A DNA stretch of 64,000 bases from Shewanella ulleungensis. GTDB taxonomy: Bacteria; Pseudomonadota; Gammaproteobacteria; Enterobacterales; Shewanellaceae. Shown one piece after another: positions 1 to 8,995 of the stretch. The DNA is taken from contig NZ_BMQW01000001.1 of the NCBI RefSeq assembly GCF_014648315.1, positions 62,001-126,000 on the forward strand. Direction: 5' to 3'. Under the pieces are notes generated by a model. The model saw only the letters and a list, made by a program, of their open reading frames with translations. It did not search any database and was not told the DNA's origin. The stretch's first letter is position 1; each line of letters starts with the position of its first letter. Both the position numbers and the translations under genes were made by a program.

Positions 1-2
1 GC

Positions 3-212
3 AATGCATTGATCTCTCAAGCTATCGACGCTTATCGTGCCGCGGGTGGCGAATTGATATGGCAAAAAGCAAAACAATTTTTAGCGTCTTGGCAGTGGCT
101 GTATTATTTTGCTTGGCCATTTCGTTATGCTGGTGGCAAAGATTTAAAACCAGTTTATTGGGTGCTTTGGCATTTTAGGCAAGAGAATGCGTTGCCGAGT
201 GTGGCGTTATAG
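3..212 (+). CDS. 3' end of an unidentified protein (truncated by window start)
   Basis: The reading frame is open from the first bases of the window and stops at 210-212, so about 69 C-terminal residues are visible and the start lies outside. The segment is rich in aromatic residues (two Trp-rich stretches, with WQWLYYFAWPFRY in the middle) and ends ENALPSVAL. I do not recognise the family. The TTG at position 9 is not a convincing start: it has no ribosome binding site and coding continues upstream of it. A strong hairpin terminator follows 10 bases after the stop, which supports a real gene end. The gene is convergent with the metallo-hydrolase that follows. Confidence 0.6.
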   Translation, partial: NALISQAIDAYRAAGGELIWQKAKQFLASWQWLYYFAWPFRYAGGKDLKPVYWVLWHFRQENALPSVAL

Positions 213-222
213 TTTATAGACG

Positions 223-250
223 AAAAAGCTTGCTGATAGGCAAGCTTTTT
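223..250. terminator. bidirectional intrinsic terminator
   Basis: A perfect 11-bp stem (AAAAAGCTTGC / GCAAGCTTTTT) with loop TGATAG, carrying an A-tract on one side and a T-tract on the other. It lies between two convergent genes, so it can end transcription from both directions. Confidence 0.85.
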
Positions 251-287
251 CAATTTTGCTTAGATGTTGATATTTACATCTCGATGT

Positions 288-1181
288 TTAGTTTTGTTGA
301 TCTGCTGTTGGACTGAGATCTTGATATAAGGTGTCTATCCATTTTTCTGCTGAGATAAACTGCCATCCCCAATCTTTATAGTCTTTAGGAACTCCTTGCT
401 GTTTAATTTTAGCCAGATCGTGTCCCATTTCAATTTCACCGCGCATCCAATTGATACAATCATCAAGCATATGTTTAAATTTTAATAATTCGTTACGGGT
501 TGCTAACTCACCATGACCTGGGATCACCTGAGTTTTACTGTTGAGTTTATCTAAAATAGCGCTGACATTATCGCGGTAACCCACAACTGAACCGCCACCT
601 TTTAGGTCAATATAAGGAAAACGGTCTTTAAAATACAAGTCGCCCATATGGATAATATTAGCTTTTTGCCACATCACCACACTGTCGCCATCGGTATGAC
701 CTGGACCAAGGTGAATAACTTCTAGAGTGTCTTGGTTAAAATGAATAGAGATGTTTTCAGCAAAGGTAATGACTGGCAGCGCAGATTTTGGCGTTTTGCT
801 GTCTTCACTTAATCGTTTTAATACATTGTGGTGGGCTAAAATGGTGCCGGTGGCGCCAAAATGTGCATTACCACCAGTATGATCTCCATGGTAATGAGTA
901 TTAACAATGTATTTAGGCACTCCAGCTTGTATCTCATTTAATGATGCTGAAATTTTATCGGCTAATGGCGCGAACTGATCGTCAATAATCAAAATACCGT
1001 CGCTACCAGCTGATACGCCAATATTGCCACCAGCCCCCATAAACATATAGGTATTGTCATTAAGCTTTTTTGAGGTGATTTTGACATCGCTCATGCTGTC
1101 ATCCGCTATCACACAGCTACTGAATGCGAATAAGGCCAATGTGCTCAATTTAATCATCTTTTTTTGAAATCTCAGTTTCAT
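288..1181 (-). CDS. secreted metallo-beta-lactamase-fold hydrolase
   Basis: A 297-aa protein of the MBL-fold hydrolase superfamily. The zinc signature HxHxDH is at residues 96-101 (H96, H98, D100, H101). It is followed by a further metal-ligand region PGHTDGD, the bridging aspartate in GDLYF, and PGHG near the C-terminus. This is the usual ligand set for a two-metal site. The first ~26 residues are a basic then hydrophobic segment ending near VIADD, consistent with a Sec signal peptide, so a periplasmic enzyme is expected. The substrate cannot be read from sequence; relatives include quinoprotein relay-type and subclass B-like hydrolases, and I would not call it an antibiotic-resistance lactamase. 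It lies downstream of the RND operon on the same strand after a 106-base gap with a long inverted repeat, so it may be a separate unit. Confidence 0.85.
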   Translation of the reverse strand: MKLRFQKKMIKLSTLALFAFSSCVIADDSMSDVKITSKKLNDNTYMFMGAGGNIGVSAGSDGILIIDDQFAPLADKISASLNEIQAGVPKYIVNTHYHGDHTGGNAHFGATGTILAHHNVLKRLSEDSKTPKSALPVITFAENISIHFNQDTLEVIHLGPGHTDGDSVVMWQKANIIHMGDLYFKDRFPYIDLKGGGSVVGYRDNVSAILDKLNSKTQVIPGHGELATRNELLKFKHMLDDCINWMRGEIEMGHDLAKIKQQGVPKDYKDWGWQFISAEKWIDTLYQDLSPTADQQN

Positions 1182-1202
1182 GTTTGTCCCTTTATTTGTG
1201 CA

Positions 1203-1270
1203 GTGAAACCTGCAATAAACCTCAGATTGATACTGAATATCTGGCTTATTTGATCACTTGCAGGTTACAC
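1203..1270. repeat. long imperfect inverted repeat between the RND operon and the MBL-fold gene
   Basis: GTGAAACCTGCAA (1203-1215) and TTGCAGGTTACAC (1258-1270) are reverse complements with one mismatch over 13 bp, separated by 42 bases. There is no T-tract directly after the arm, so this is not a classic terminator. It could be an operator pair or an mRNA structure between the efflux genes and the downstream hydrolase gene. Confidence 0.5.
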
Positions 1271-1287
1271 ATTTGTTATGAATAATC

Positions 1288-4200
1288 TTATCGAGTCCAA
1301 GGTAACAGCTTTTGGGCAAAATTGTTGGCTAAACCCAATCGAATCGCTGCCTTATGGCGAGTTAAGTATAGTGCTTGATAACACAAAGGCACTAAATACA
1401 AACTGGTGACAGTGGAGAAAGTAAGGCCACCTATAATGGCAATAGCCATCGGTGAGTAGGGTGGTCCACCGCCGCCGATTTGGGTGTCGCCCATTGCTAA
1501 TGGAACTAAGCCAAGTACGGTTGTTGCTACCGTCATTAACACTGGGCGTAACCGGGTGATACACACATTAATAATGGTGTCGCTCAGTTTATCTAATTCG
1601 GGTGTCATCTGATTAATTTGATCGACTAATACAATACCGTTATTGACCACAATACCCATTAAAATCAAGATGCCAATCATTGCCATGACCGACATAGGCG
1701 TGCCTGTTAGCCATAAAGCCCAAAATACCCCAGTGATGGAAAACATAATCGAAGTAATAATGGCGGTAGGTAACAGTAAGGATTCAAACAATGCCGCCAT
1801 CACGATATAAATCATCGCGATAGCTAAAATCATGTTAACAGCCATGATAGATTGGTCTTCATCTTGACGCTCGAAGCCACCTCGCAGCGAGTAACCATAG
1901 CCGTAAGGAAAGTTAACAGAATCCATTACTTGGGTTATTTTTTCTTGTGCTTCTTCTGTTGTGAAGTCATCTAGGTTTGCACCAATTGAAAGGGCCGTTT
2001 GGCGATTAAAGTGTCTAATGGTATCAAAACGTGGAACAACCGTGGCTGTAGCTAAACTGTCCAGAGTGTACACGCGATCGCCTTGACGAATAATTGGCAA
2101 TTGTTTAAGTTTTTCAAGCGAGTTTTGCCAACTTTTGTCATAAGCCAACTCGATACGAAGCTCACCGCTAGGGTCGTGTCTAAATGAGCGTAAAGGTGAA
2201 CCTCTAAGGGCAATTGCAATGTTAGAGGCTACATCGCTTAAGGTGAGGTCAAGTCTTGCTGCCATTTCACGATCTATCACCACAACCACTTCTTGTTGCG
2301 CACCGTTCACTTCTGAGCGTACATCAACTAAGCCTTCAATATTACTTAATAACGGTAAGACTTGTTCGCTGAGGCGAATCAGTTCTGTGGTAGATCGGCC
2401 CGTTAATGTTACCCTAATTCCACTATTCTCATTACCCCACCCAAACTGGGGGGTCGCGATTGAAAATTTAGGAAATCCTTCGCGGATCATCTTTTTCAAT
2501 TCGCCAATTTCAATGGGAATATCTTTTTTTAGCAAAATGGTCGATTGTGCATCTTGCGGCGCATAATAGCTGTATACCGCGTCGATGTAGAAGGTGTCTT
2601 TGTTACTGTATAGGTAATCCTCCATACGGTTAATCATCGCTTCGGTAACAGCTAAATTATGCCGACCTTCTAATTGATAGTTAATGTATAAACGGTCATT
2701 GCCTTCGCCATCACCTTGGTCCTGTTGCACTAAGCTTAGTGGCAGAGCTGTCGATATTAATAGCGCTAAGGCTATTAAACCAGAACGCTTGGGGCGAGTT
2801 AAAATCCACGTTAAGCTGCGTTGATAAAACAGCCCTAAATGGTTATGGTCATTGGCAGGTTCTACCTCAAAGTGAAAACGATTAAGCATGAGTGGAATAA
2901 GGGTTTTTGCCACTAATAAAGAGGCCGCTAACGAGATACAAATAGCCACGGCAACGTGTTCTAAAAATATGGTTAGCTGCACTTTTACACCAAAAATATT
3001 GGGCAAAAATACGATCGCAGTGGTAAGTGTGCCAGCCAGTACTGCCAGTGATACTTTTTCTACACCTGTTAATACTGCCCGTTGATTGGCTTTAATTTGG
3101 CAAGTGTCGTCGATATTAGCGGCTTGTTTTTCTTGTAGCACACTTTCTGTGACCACCACGGCATTATCAATTAGCATACCGACAGCTAATAGCAGCCCCA
3201 TCATGGATAAGATATTCAGGCTGTAGCCTAAAAAGTACATTCCGGCTAGGGTCATGCATAATGAAATCGGCACAGATGACACCACGACTAAGGTCATTTT
3301 GAGATTGCGTAAAAACAAATACAACACCCCAAATGATAATACTGCGCCCATTAAGCCAGACAGTAATAAATCCTTAAGTGATGATTTAACGCCATAAGCT
3401 TGGTCTTCCATGATAAATAGCTTAATGCCATTAAATTGTTGATCTTGCTTAACTTGGTCGATGACTTTAAGCACACGGTCTGACACCTCAACTAAGTTTG
3501 CACCAGACTCTTTAAATACATCAATCCCCACAGCGTATTTTTGATCTAAATGTCGACCTTCTACTTTTTCTGGTAGGGCGTAACTCACCGTTGCTATGTC
3601 TTGTAAATGAACACCAGGTATAATCACCAACGCGTTGATGTCGTCGAGGCTGGTAAATTCTCCTTTGGGGGTGACTTGGTATACTTGTGCGTTAGTACGA
3701 ATGTTCCCAGCACTAATGACAAAGTTTTCGGATAATAAGCGCGTGCGTAAATCTAGGCTGTTAATCCCTGATGATGCTAATTTGTCGGCATTTAATCTAA
3801 TTTCGATTTGTTTTTGCTCTACACCATACAAGGTTACCTTAGATACCCCATCGACGCGTTCTAGTGGTTTACGTAACTGTTTGTCGAGTAAGTCAAATGC
3901 GTTTGATAGTTCACGCTCGCTTGAGATGCGGATCGTCAGCACTGGCATGTCGGCAGTAGAAAATTGTTGGATCAACACACGCTCAACATCTTTGGGCAGT
4001 AAATGTCTAACTGAGTCGATTTTTTCGCGAGCTTCCAAGCTTTTGGTGGCAACGTCTTCGCCCCATTTCATATTAAGCTGAATAAAAGCGCCGTCTTGGG
4101 TTGAATCAGAACGTACCTCTTCAATGCCGCTCATGGTAGCAAGCGACTCCTCTAACACTTTAGTTATGTCACGCTCTACTTCTGCAGGGCTCGAACCTTT

Positions 4201-4353
4201 GTAAGGCACATTGACAACAATTTGCGGAATATCGATGCCTGGAAACATCTCAAGTGGTAGCATTCTGCTCGCAGCCATACCAAAGAGCATGATGGCCAAG
4301 AAAAACATGCTGGTGGTGACAGGGCGCTTTATCGCTAATTGAGTGATATTCAT
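1288..4353 (-). CDS. RND-family efflux permease (second permease of a tandem pair)
   Basis: A 1021-aa inner-membrane transporter of the resistance-nodulation-division superfamily, close to the usual 1020-1050 aa for hydrophobe/amphiphile exporters. It starts with the typical first helix (MNITQLAIKRPVTTSMFFLA) and has two halves, each with a large periplasmic loop followed by a helical bundle. The proton-relay helix carries a D-N pair at D396-N397, where AcrB has two aspartates; the Asp is retained. The start codon overlaps the end of the upstream permease gene by 4 bases (ATGA), so translation is probably coupled. It shares the operon with a membrane-fusion lipoprotein and a different permease, suggesting a heteromeric pump like MdtABC. 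No outer-membrane factor gene is adjacent, so a TolC-like channel encoded elsewhere is presumed. The substrate is unknown. Confidence 0.93.
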   Translation of the reverse strand: MNITQLAIKRPVTTSMFFLAIMLFGMAASRMLPLEMFPGIDIPQIVVNVPYKGSSPAEVERDITKVLEESLATMSGIEEVRSDSTQDGAFIQLNMKWGEDVATKSLEAREKIDSVRHLLPKDVERVLIQQFSTADMPVLTIRISSERELSNAFDLLDKQLRKPLERVDGVSKVTLYGVEQKQIEIRLNADKLASSGINSLDLRTRLLSENFVISAGNIRTNAQVYQVTPKGEFTSLDDINALVIIPGVHLQDIATVSYALPEKVEGRHLDQKYAVGIDVFKESGANLVEVSDRVLKVIDQVKQDQQFNGIKLFIMEDQAYGVKSSLKDLLLSGLMGAVLSFGVLYLFLRNLKMTLVVVSSVPISLCMTLAGMYFLGYSLNILSMMGLLLAVGMLIDNAVVVTESVLQEKQAANIDDTCQIKANQRAVLTGVEKVSLAVLAGTLTTAIVFLPNIFGVKVQLTIFLEHVAVAICISLAASLLVAKTLIPLMLNRFHFEVEPANDHNHLGLFYQRSLTWILTRPKRSGLIALALLISTALPLSLVQQDQGDGEGNDRLYINYQLEGRHNLAVTEAMINRMEDYLYSNKDTFYIDAVYSYYAPQDAQSTILLKKDIPIEIGELKKMIREGFPKFSIATPQFGWGNENSGIRVTLTGRSTTELIRLSEQVLPLLSNIEGLVDVRSEVNGAQQEVVVVIDREMAARLDLTLSDVASNIAIALRGSPLRSFRHDPSGELRIELAYDKSWQNSLEKLKQLPIIRQGDRVYTLDSLATATVVPRFDTIRHFNRQTALSIGANLDDFTTEEAQEKITQVMDSVNFPYGYGYSLRGGFERQDEDQSIMAVNMILAIAMIYIVMAALFESLLLPTAIITSIMFSITGVFWALWLTGTPMSVMAMIGILILMGIVVNNGIVLVDQINQMTPELDKLSDTIINVCITRLRPVLMTVATTVLGLVPLAMGDTQIGGGGPPYSPMAIAIIGGLTFSTVTSLYLVPLCYQALYLTRHKAAIRLGLANNFAQKLLPWTR

Positions 4354-7300
4354 GCTTGAGTCTCCGCGGTATTTAGCTCTACGTCATTAGTATCGTATTG
4401 CTTGCGGTCAAAAAGGGCATAAAGCGCAGGAATAACTAATAATGTCAGTAAAGTCGACATGCTTAAGCCAAATATAACGGTAATGGCCATGGGGGCACGC
4501 ACTTCACTGCCATCACCCATGCCAATCGCCATGGGCAATAATCCTAGCGTAGTCGTTAAGGTTGTCATCATAATAGGGCGTAAACGCGACTTTGCAGCAT
4601 CATTTATGGCGCTGAGTTTATCTTGCCCCTCACGGCGAAGCTGGTTAATACGGTCTACCAATACAATGGCATTGTTTACCACAATACCCGCTAGCATGAT
4701 AAGGCCGATAAACACCACAACACTCAGGTGTGTACCCGTGATGAATAACCCCACAATACTGCCAGCGACTGCCATCGGCACGGCAATCAAAATCAACAGC
4801 GGATGCAATAGTGATTCAAACTGACTGGCCATAACTAAATAAACGAGAAAGATTGCCAAGACTAAGGCAATTTTAAGCGAGTTGAATGAGTGTTCCATTT
4901 CTTCATTTTGCCCACCAAAGCGCGCTTGAATAGAACTGGGAAGTTGTTGTTTCGCTAATATCTGTTGAGCTTCTACTACAGCCTCACTTAAATCCCCATA
5001 AGCTAAGTTTGATGACACAATCGCAACCCGCTGTTGGCTAATGCGGTTAATGGCTGAGGGGCCAATTTGCAGATGCACGGCGGCAATTGCGCTGAGTGGG
5101 ATAGGTTGCTTACTATTAGGGTTAATAATTAACGATTCAATGTCGCTTATTTGATCGCGTTCAGCTAATTCGCTGCGCACTAAAATGTCAACTTTACGAT
5201 CTTTAACTGTAAATTGGCTGGCAATAGTGCCACCAACACGTTGCGCGATACGATTGGCAACTGTCGGCGCATCCATACCTAGCGCGGCTAAACGCTCATG
5301 ATCAAATCGAATGCTTATCTCAGGTTGGCCATCTCGTAATGTGGTGTTGATGTCGCTAAAGCGATCATTTTCCGCTAAAGCTTTTACTAGCTGATCAGCG
5401 CTTTGTTTAAGTAAGCTTAAATCATAGCCCGAAAGCTCAATTTCTAAAGGGGTTTTAAAGCTAAAGAGTTCAGGGTGTTCTATTTGAGCTTCTAGCTCAG
5501 GAATATTACGGACTGTTTTTCGTAACACTTGACTGACCGCATTAAAGGCTAAATGATCTGCTAATACCACTTGCAAACGCCCCCAGTTTTCGCCACCTCG
5601 AGCTGTGTCTGATGTCATTAAACCGCCGCTACCTGCTTGGCTGTAGGCATGTTTTACATCGTCACGATCCTTAATTGATAAAGCCAGTTGCTGCAAAACA
5701 GCATCTGTTTCGCTGACTTCGGTTCCAGGCGGTAATAATATTTCCACATAGAATTCGCCTTGGTTCATCGGCGGGATAAGCTCCATACCGAGCTTAGGCA
5801 ATAAGCTACTTGAGGCTAAGGTCATAATCAAAGCAACGACAACCGTAAGGACTTGATGACGCAGAGCATGGCGTAAAATACGATAATAAAATGATTCAAC
5901 CAATCGATAAACCGCATTAAATCCTGCGCAAATGGGGGTTAATATCAACCCAAGTACACTACTAACAAACCGACTGCTAACGATAACTGCGGTGAGCAAT
6001 CCTGCGGGTAAGTAACTAAATAATAATGTAAACGGAAATTTAAGTACTGCAAGTAGGTAGTAAACGATTTTTGCTTTTAGGCTTGCGGGCTTGGGCTTTT
6101 TTGGCGCAGCCACAGGCTCTGGTAAACTGGTGAATCCTTGGCGAGAGGCCAGCATTGGGATAGCTGTTAACGCAACAAATAATGAAGCGAGTAGTGCAAA
6201 GGTCACGGTTAATGCTTGGTCTGCAAACAATGCTCCGGCAATACCGTCAACAAAGACCAACGGTAAAAACACCGCTAGCGTCGTTAACGTTGAGGCAAAA
6301 ATTGCCCCTGCGACTTCTTTACAGCCTGTTACAGCAGCATCAATCTTGCTCATCCCGAGGGATTTGTAACGGTCAATATTCTCCAGTACTACAATGGCGT
6401 TATCAACTAATAATCCGATTGCCAACGCAATACCACCAAGTGACATAATATTTAAGCTGATGTCGGCAAAATACATCATATTAAAGGTGGCGATAACTGA
6501 GAAGGGGATTGAGATAGAAATGATTAACGTGGCAATGATATCGCGTAAAAACAGATAAATAACCAACATCGCTAACAAGCTACCAAACAATGCTGCAGAA
6601 GTGACCTCATTAACGGCACTTTCAATAAACTCAGATTGATCGTAAATGACGTTTAATTGATTTTTATTGCCTGCTAAATTGATTTTACTCAGTTCATCTT
6701 GTAGTTTTTTAGCAACCGCAACTGTATTGGCATCGCCTTCTTTATAAATGGCGAGTTCTATCGATTCCATGTCACCAATACGGGTGATGTCGCTGCGTTC
6801 TTTGTAGGCGTCAGATATGACGGCTATGTCAGACAGTCTCACCAAAGTTTGCTCGTTTCGATAAACAATGACTTGACCAAGTTCTTCTAATGAGTTGAAT
6901 TGATTTAATGTTCTGACTAGATACTCTTTGTCGCCTTGTATCACTTTACCTGCAGACAAATTGATATTTTCTTCATTAATGCGACGTTTAATTTGATCTG
7001 CATTGAGGTTTAATTGACTGAGTTTTTGTTGATTAAGCTCAATATGTACTTCTTGTTCGAGTCCCCCAGATAAGCGAACCGCTGCCACACCTGACAACGC
7101 TTCAAGGCGACGCTTAAGTTCTTCATCTGCAAAAGTACGCATTTGCTTAAGTTGTTCTGCATCAGCGTCGGGCACTGAAAACGCTAAACGCATAATGGGA
7201 TCGAGATTAGGGTTAAAGCGTAATAACAGGGGTTTATTAATGTCTAATGGCAGCTCAATGGTATCAATCTTTTCGCGTACCTCTAAGCTTGCCATGTCCA

Positions 7301-7601
7301 TATTGGTGCCCCATTCAAACTCGAGCACGACATCAGACATACCAGAGCGAGAAATCGAGCTGATTTTACGTAAACCTTTTACCACTCCGACCGCTTCTTC
7401 TATGGGTTTTGACACCAGTTGTTCAATCTCAACGGGTGCCGCGCCATCGTATGCGGTGCGAATGGTCACGCTGGGGTAACTTAAATCAGGCAGTAGTTTT
7501 ACCGCAAGGCGTGAAAACCCCACCATACCAAACAGCATTACGGCGAGCATAAACATCCATACCGTGACCGGGCGCTTAACAGAAGTATTTATCATAGACA
7601 T
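4350..7601 (-). CDS. RND-family efflux permease (first permease of a tandem pair)
   Basis: A 1083-aa RND transporter, longer than its neighbour because of an insertion of roughly 60 residues after the first helical bundle. That segment is rich in Pro and Lys, with extra hydrophobic stretches around residues 500-560. The N-terminus (SVKRPVTVWMFMLAVMLFGM) and the helix-4 motif with D400-N401 are typical of the family. The protein lies just downstream of the membrane-fusion gene (12-base gap) and overlaps the next permease by 4 bases, so the three form one operon. It is clearly a paralogue, not a duplicate, of the second permease. The likely role is proton-driven export of hydrophobic compounds from the periplasm or inner membrane; specificity cannot be inferred. 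Confidence 0.93.
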   Translation of the reverse strand: MSMINTSVKRPVTVWMFMLAVMLFGMVGFSRLAVKLLPDLSYPSVTIRTAYDGAAPVEIEQLVSKPIEEAVGVVKGLRKISSISRSGMSDVVLEFEWGTNMDMASLEVREKIDTIELPLDINKPLLLRFNPNLDPIMRLAFSVPDADAEQLKQMRTFADEELKRRLEALSGVAAVRLSGGLEQEVHIELNQQKLSQLNLNADQIKRRINEENINLSAGKVIQGDKEYLVRTLNQFNSLEELGQVIVYRNEQTLVRLSDIAVISDAYKERSDITRIGDMESIELAIYKEGDANTVAVAKKLQDELSKINLAGNKNQLNVIYDQSEFIESAVNEVTSAALFGSLLAMLVIYLFLRDIIATLIISISIPFSVIATFNMMYFADISLNIMSLGGIALAIGLLVDNAIVVLENIDRYKSLGMSKIDAAVTGCKEVAGAIFASTLTTLAVFLPLVFVDGIAGALFADQALTVTFALLASLFVALTAIPMLASRQGFTSLPEPVAAPKKPKPASLKAKIVYYLLAVLKFPFTLLFSYLPAGLLTAVIVSSRFVSSVLGLILTPICAGFNAVYRLVESFYYRILRHALRHQVLTVVVALIMTLASSSLLPKLGMELIPPMNQGEFYVEILLPPGTEVSETDAVLQQLALSIKDRDDVKHAYSQAGSGGLMTSDTARGGENWGRLQVVLADHLAFNAVSQVLRKTVRNIPELEAQIEHPELFSFKTPLEIELSGYDLSLLKQSADQLVKALAENDRFSDINTTLRDGQPEISIRFDHERLAALGMDAPTVANRIAQRVGGTIASQFTVKDRKVDILVRSELAERDQISDIESLIINPNSKQPIPLSAIAAVHLQIGPSAINRISQQRVAIVSSNLAYGDLSEAVVEAQQILAKQQLPSSIQARFGGQNEEMEHSFNSLKIALVLAIFLVYLVMASQFESLLHPLLILIAVPMAVAGSIVGLFITGTHLSVVVFIGLIMLAGIVVNNAIVLVDRINQLRREGQDKLSAINDAAKSRLRPIMMTTLTTTLGLLPMAIGMGDGSEVRAPMAITVIFGLSMSTLLTLLVIPALYALFDRKQYDTNDVELNTAETQA

Positions 7602-7613
7602 GATCTTGCTCCG

Positions 7614-8666
7614 TTATCGAATGGCTGCAAAGCTAAGCGGGGTAATGACTTCTACCAATGATTGGTCTTTGAGGTTTTGTTGGCCGCGGATCACAATTTG
7701 CTCGCCTGCGCTAACGCCAGACAATATCTCTACTGTATTGTTTTCTCGATAGCCGAGAATGACTTCACGTCGCTCGGCTTTGGTGTCTTTAATCACATAT
7801 AAAGCTTGAGTATTGTCTTGGTTTATTAAGGCATTGTAAGGCACGGTTAATACATCTTGATGGGTGTCGTATTTAAGTTCTACTCGTGTAAACATCCCCG
7901 CTTTTAAGGTCGCATCTTGATTGGGTACCGCTAAGGTCACTTTAAACGTACCGCTTTGAGCATCAACAATAGGACTAATTCGCAGTACTTTAGCGTCAAT
8001 GGCCGCAGTGTGATTGGATTGTTGTTGAATAATACTGGCATGTTGACCAATGCGTAAGCTGGCTAATTGTTGTTCTGGTAGATGTAAAATACCGTGCAAT
8101 TGGTCTTGATTGACTACATAAAATAGCTCTTGAAACTCTTTAGCCATATTACCAAGTTTGATATGACGTGCAGCTACAACACCGTCGATAGGCGAGGTTA
8201 TTTGGCTTTCTTTGACTTGAAGCTCAGCAAGATCGCGTTGTGCTTTTGCCGCTTGCAAGTTGAACTCCAGTTTTGCCATGGCATCTTGGCTAATAAACTC
8301 TTTATTGCTCATTTTATTTAAACGATTTAATTCTTGTTCAATGATCTGAACTTCAGCTTCGGAGCGATTAAAGTCATATCGTTGGCGCTTAGCATCAATC
8401 ACAGCAAGCACTTGCCCCTTAGTGACTCTATCGCCTTCTTCAACATTGATTTGCTCAACGATACCTGCAATCCTGCTCATAACATGAGACTCTTCTGGCG
8501 CTTCAAGTGTCGCAGTTGTGCTATAAAATGACGATACATTACCCGTCTCAACCAATGCCGTTTCTACCGGTATAGCAAATTTTTCTTCTTCTTTTGTTTG
8601 TTCTGCTTCACCTGAGCATGCACTCAATGCTGCAATGCAAAGTAATGGGATTGCCAATTTTTTCAT
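7614..8666 (-). CDS. RND efflux membrane-fusion (periplasmic adaptor) lipoprotein
   Basis: A 350-aa HlyD/AcrA-type adaptor. From the ATG at 8666 the protein begins MKKLAIPLLCIAALSAC, a lipoprotein signal with lipobox LSAC. An upstream ATG at 8684 would add six residues but gives a worse signal peptide. Domain order is visible: a biotinyl-lipoyl-like segment (GDRVTKGQVLAVIDAKRQRY), a coiled-coil hairpin of about 60 residues, the second lipoyl half (SPIDGVVAARHIKLGNM) and beta-barrel/membrane-proximal domains near the C-terminus. It should bridge the two downstream permeases to an outer-membrane channel. It is the first gene of the operon, and its promoter should lie in the gap to the right. 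Confidence 0.92.
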   Translation of the reverse strand: MKKLAIPLLCIAALSACSGEAEQTKEEEKFAIPVETALVETGNVSSFYSTTATLEAPEESHVMSRIAGIVEQINVEEGDRVTKGQVLAVIDAKRQRYDFNRSEAEVQIIEQELNRLNKMSNKEFISQDAMAKLEFNLQAAKAQRDLAELQVKESQITSPIDGVVAARHIKLGNMAKEFQELFYVVNQDQLHGILHLPEQQLASLRIGQHASIIQQQSNHTAAIDAKVLRISPIVDAQSGTFKVTLAVPNQDATLKAGMFTRVELKYDTHQDVLTVPYNALINQDNTQALYVIKDTKAERREVILGYRENNTVEILSGVSAGEQIVIRGQQNLKDQSLVEVITPLSFAAIR

Positions 8667-8684
8667 GCTGTTGAACCTATCCAT

Positions 8685-8995
8685 GGGGTACCTGCCAGTG
8701 TTATATTTTTAATTGAGTGACGTTTTAGCAAGATGCTATGCCTTTATCTCTAAACGTCACGTTATCATTTGTAACGAATGTTAATGAGTGTCGATAACTC
8801 AATAGAAAGCACATAGTGTGCCAATAGTGTTAATTGATATATAACAATGAGTTAGTGTTTTATTGTGAATGGGTTGGTAAAATTGACAATGTTACAGTAG
8901 TGAAAAAGATTAACTTTTAACGAGATCCGTTAATCGACTGATTAATGGGCTTTCTGATTTAAACACGGACATAAGTACAACAAAAGGAAACGTGA
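8685..8995. other. intergenic region between divergent efflux operon and rhombosortase-type lipoprotein gene
   Basis: An AT-rich, non-coding stretch that must hold promoters for both flanking divergent transcripts. An inverted repeat, GTGACGTTT (8717-8725) and AAACGTCAC (8752-8760), has perfect 9-bp arms separated by 26 bases. It lies about 50-95 bases upstream of the efflux adaptor start and is a candidate regulator site. TTGACA occurs at 8883-8888 but without a convincing -10 at the right distance. The ribosome binding site AAAGGAAA precedes the rightward gene at 8996. Confidence 0.5.
8717..8760. promoter_or_regulatory. candidate operator: inverted repeat upstream of the efflux operon
   Basis: GTGACGTTT and AAACGTCAC form perfect 9-bp arms with a 26-base spacer. 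The arms extend to GTGACGTTTTAG and CTAAACGTCAC if one bulged base is allowed. The position fits control of the leftward efflux operon. No regulator gene lies next to it, so the cognate protein is unknown. Confidence 0.35.

Noticed and set aside
2219..4081. Several + strand open frames across the RND genes as separate genes
   Set aside because: They lie wholly opposite a well-supported RND coding sequence, have no ribosome binding sites and biased composition; they are shadows.
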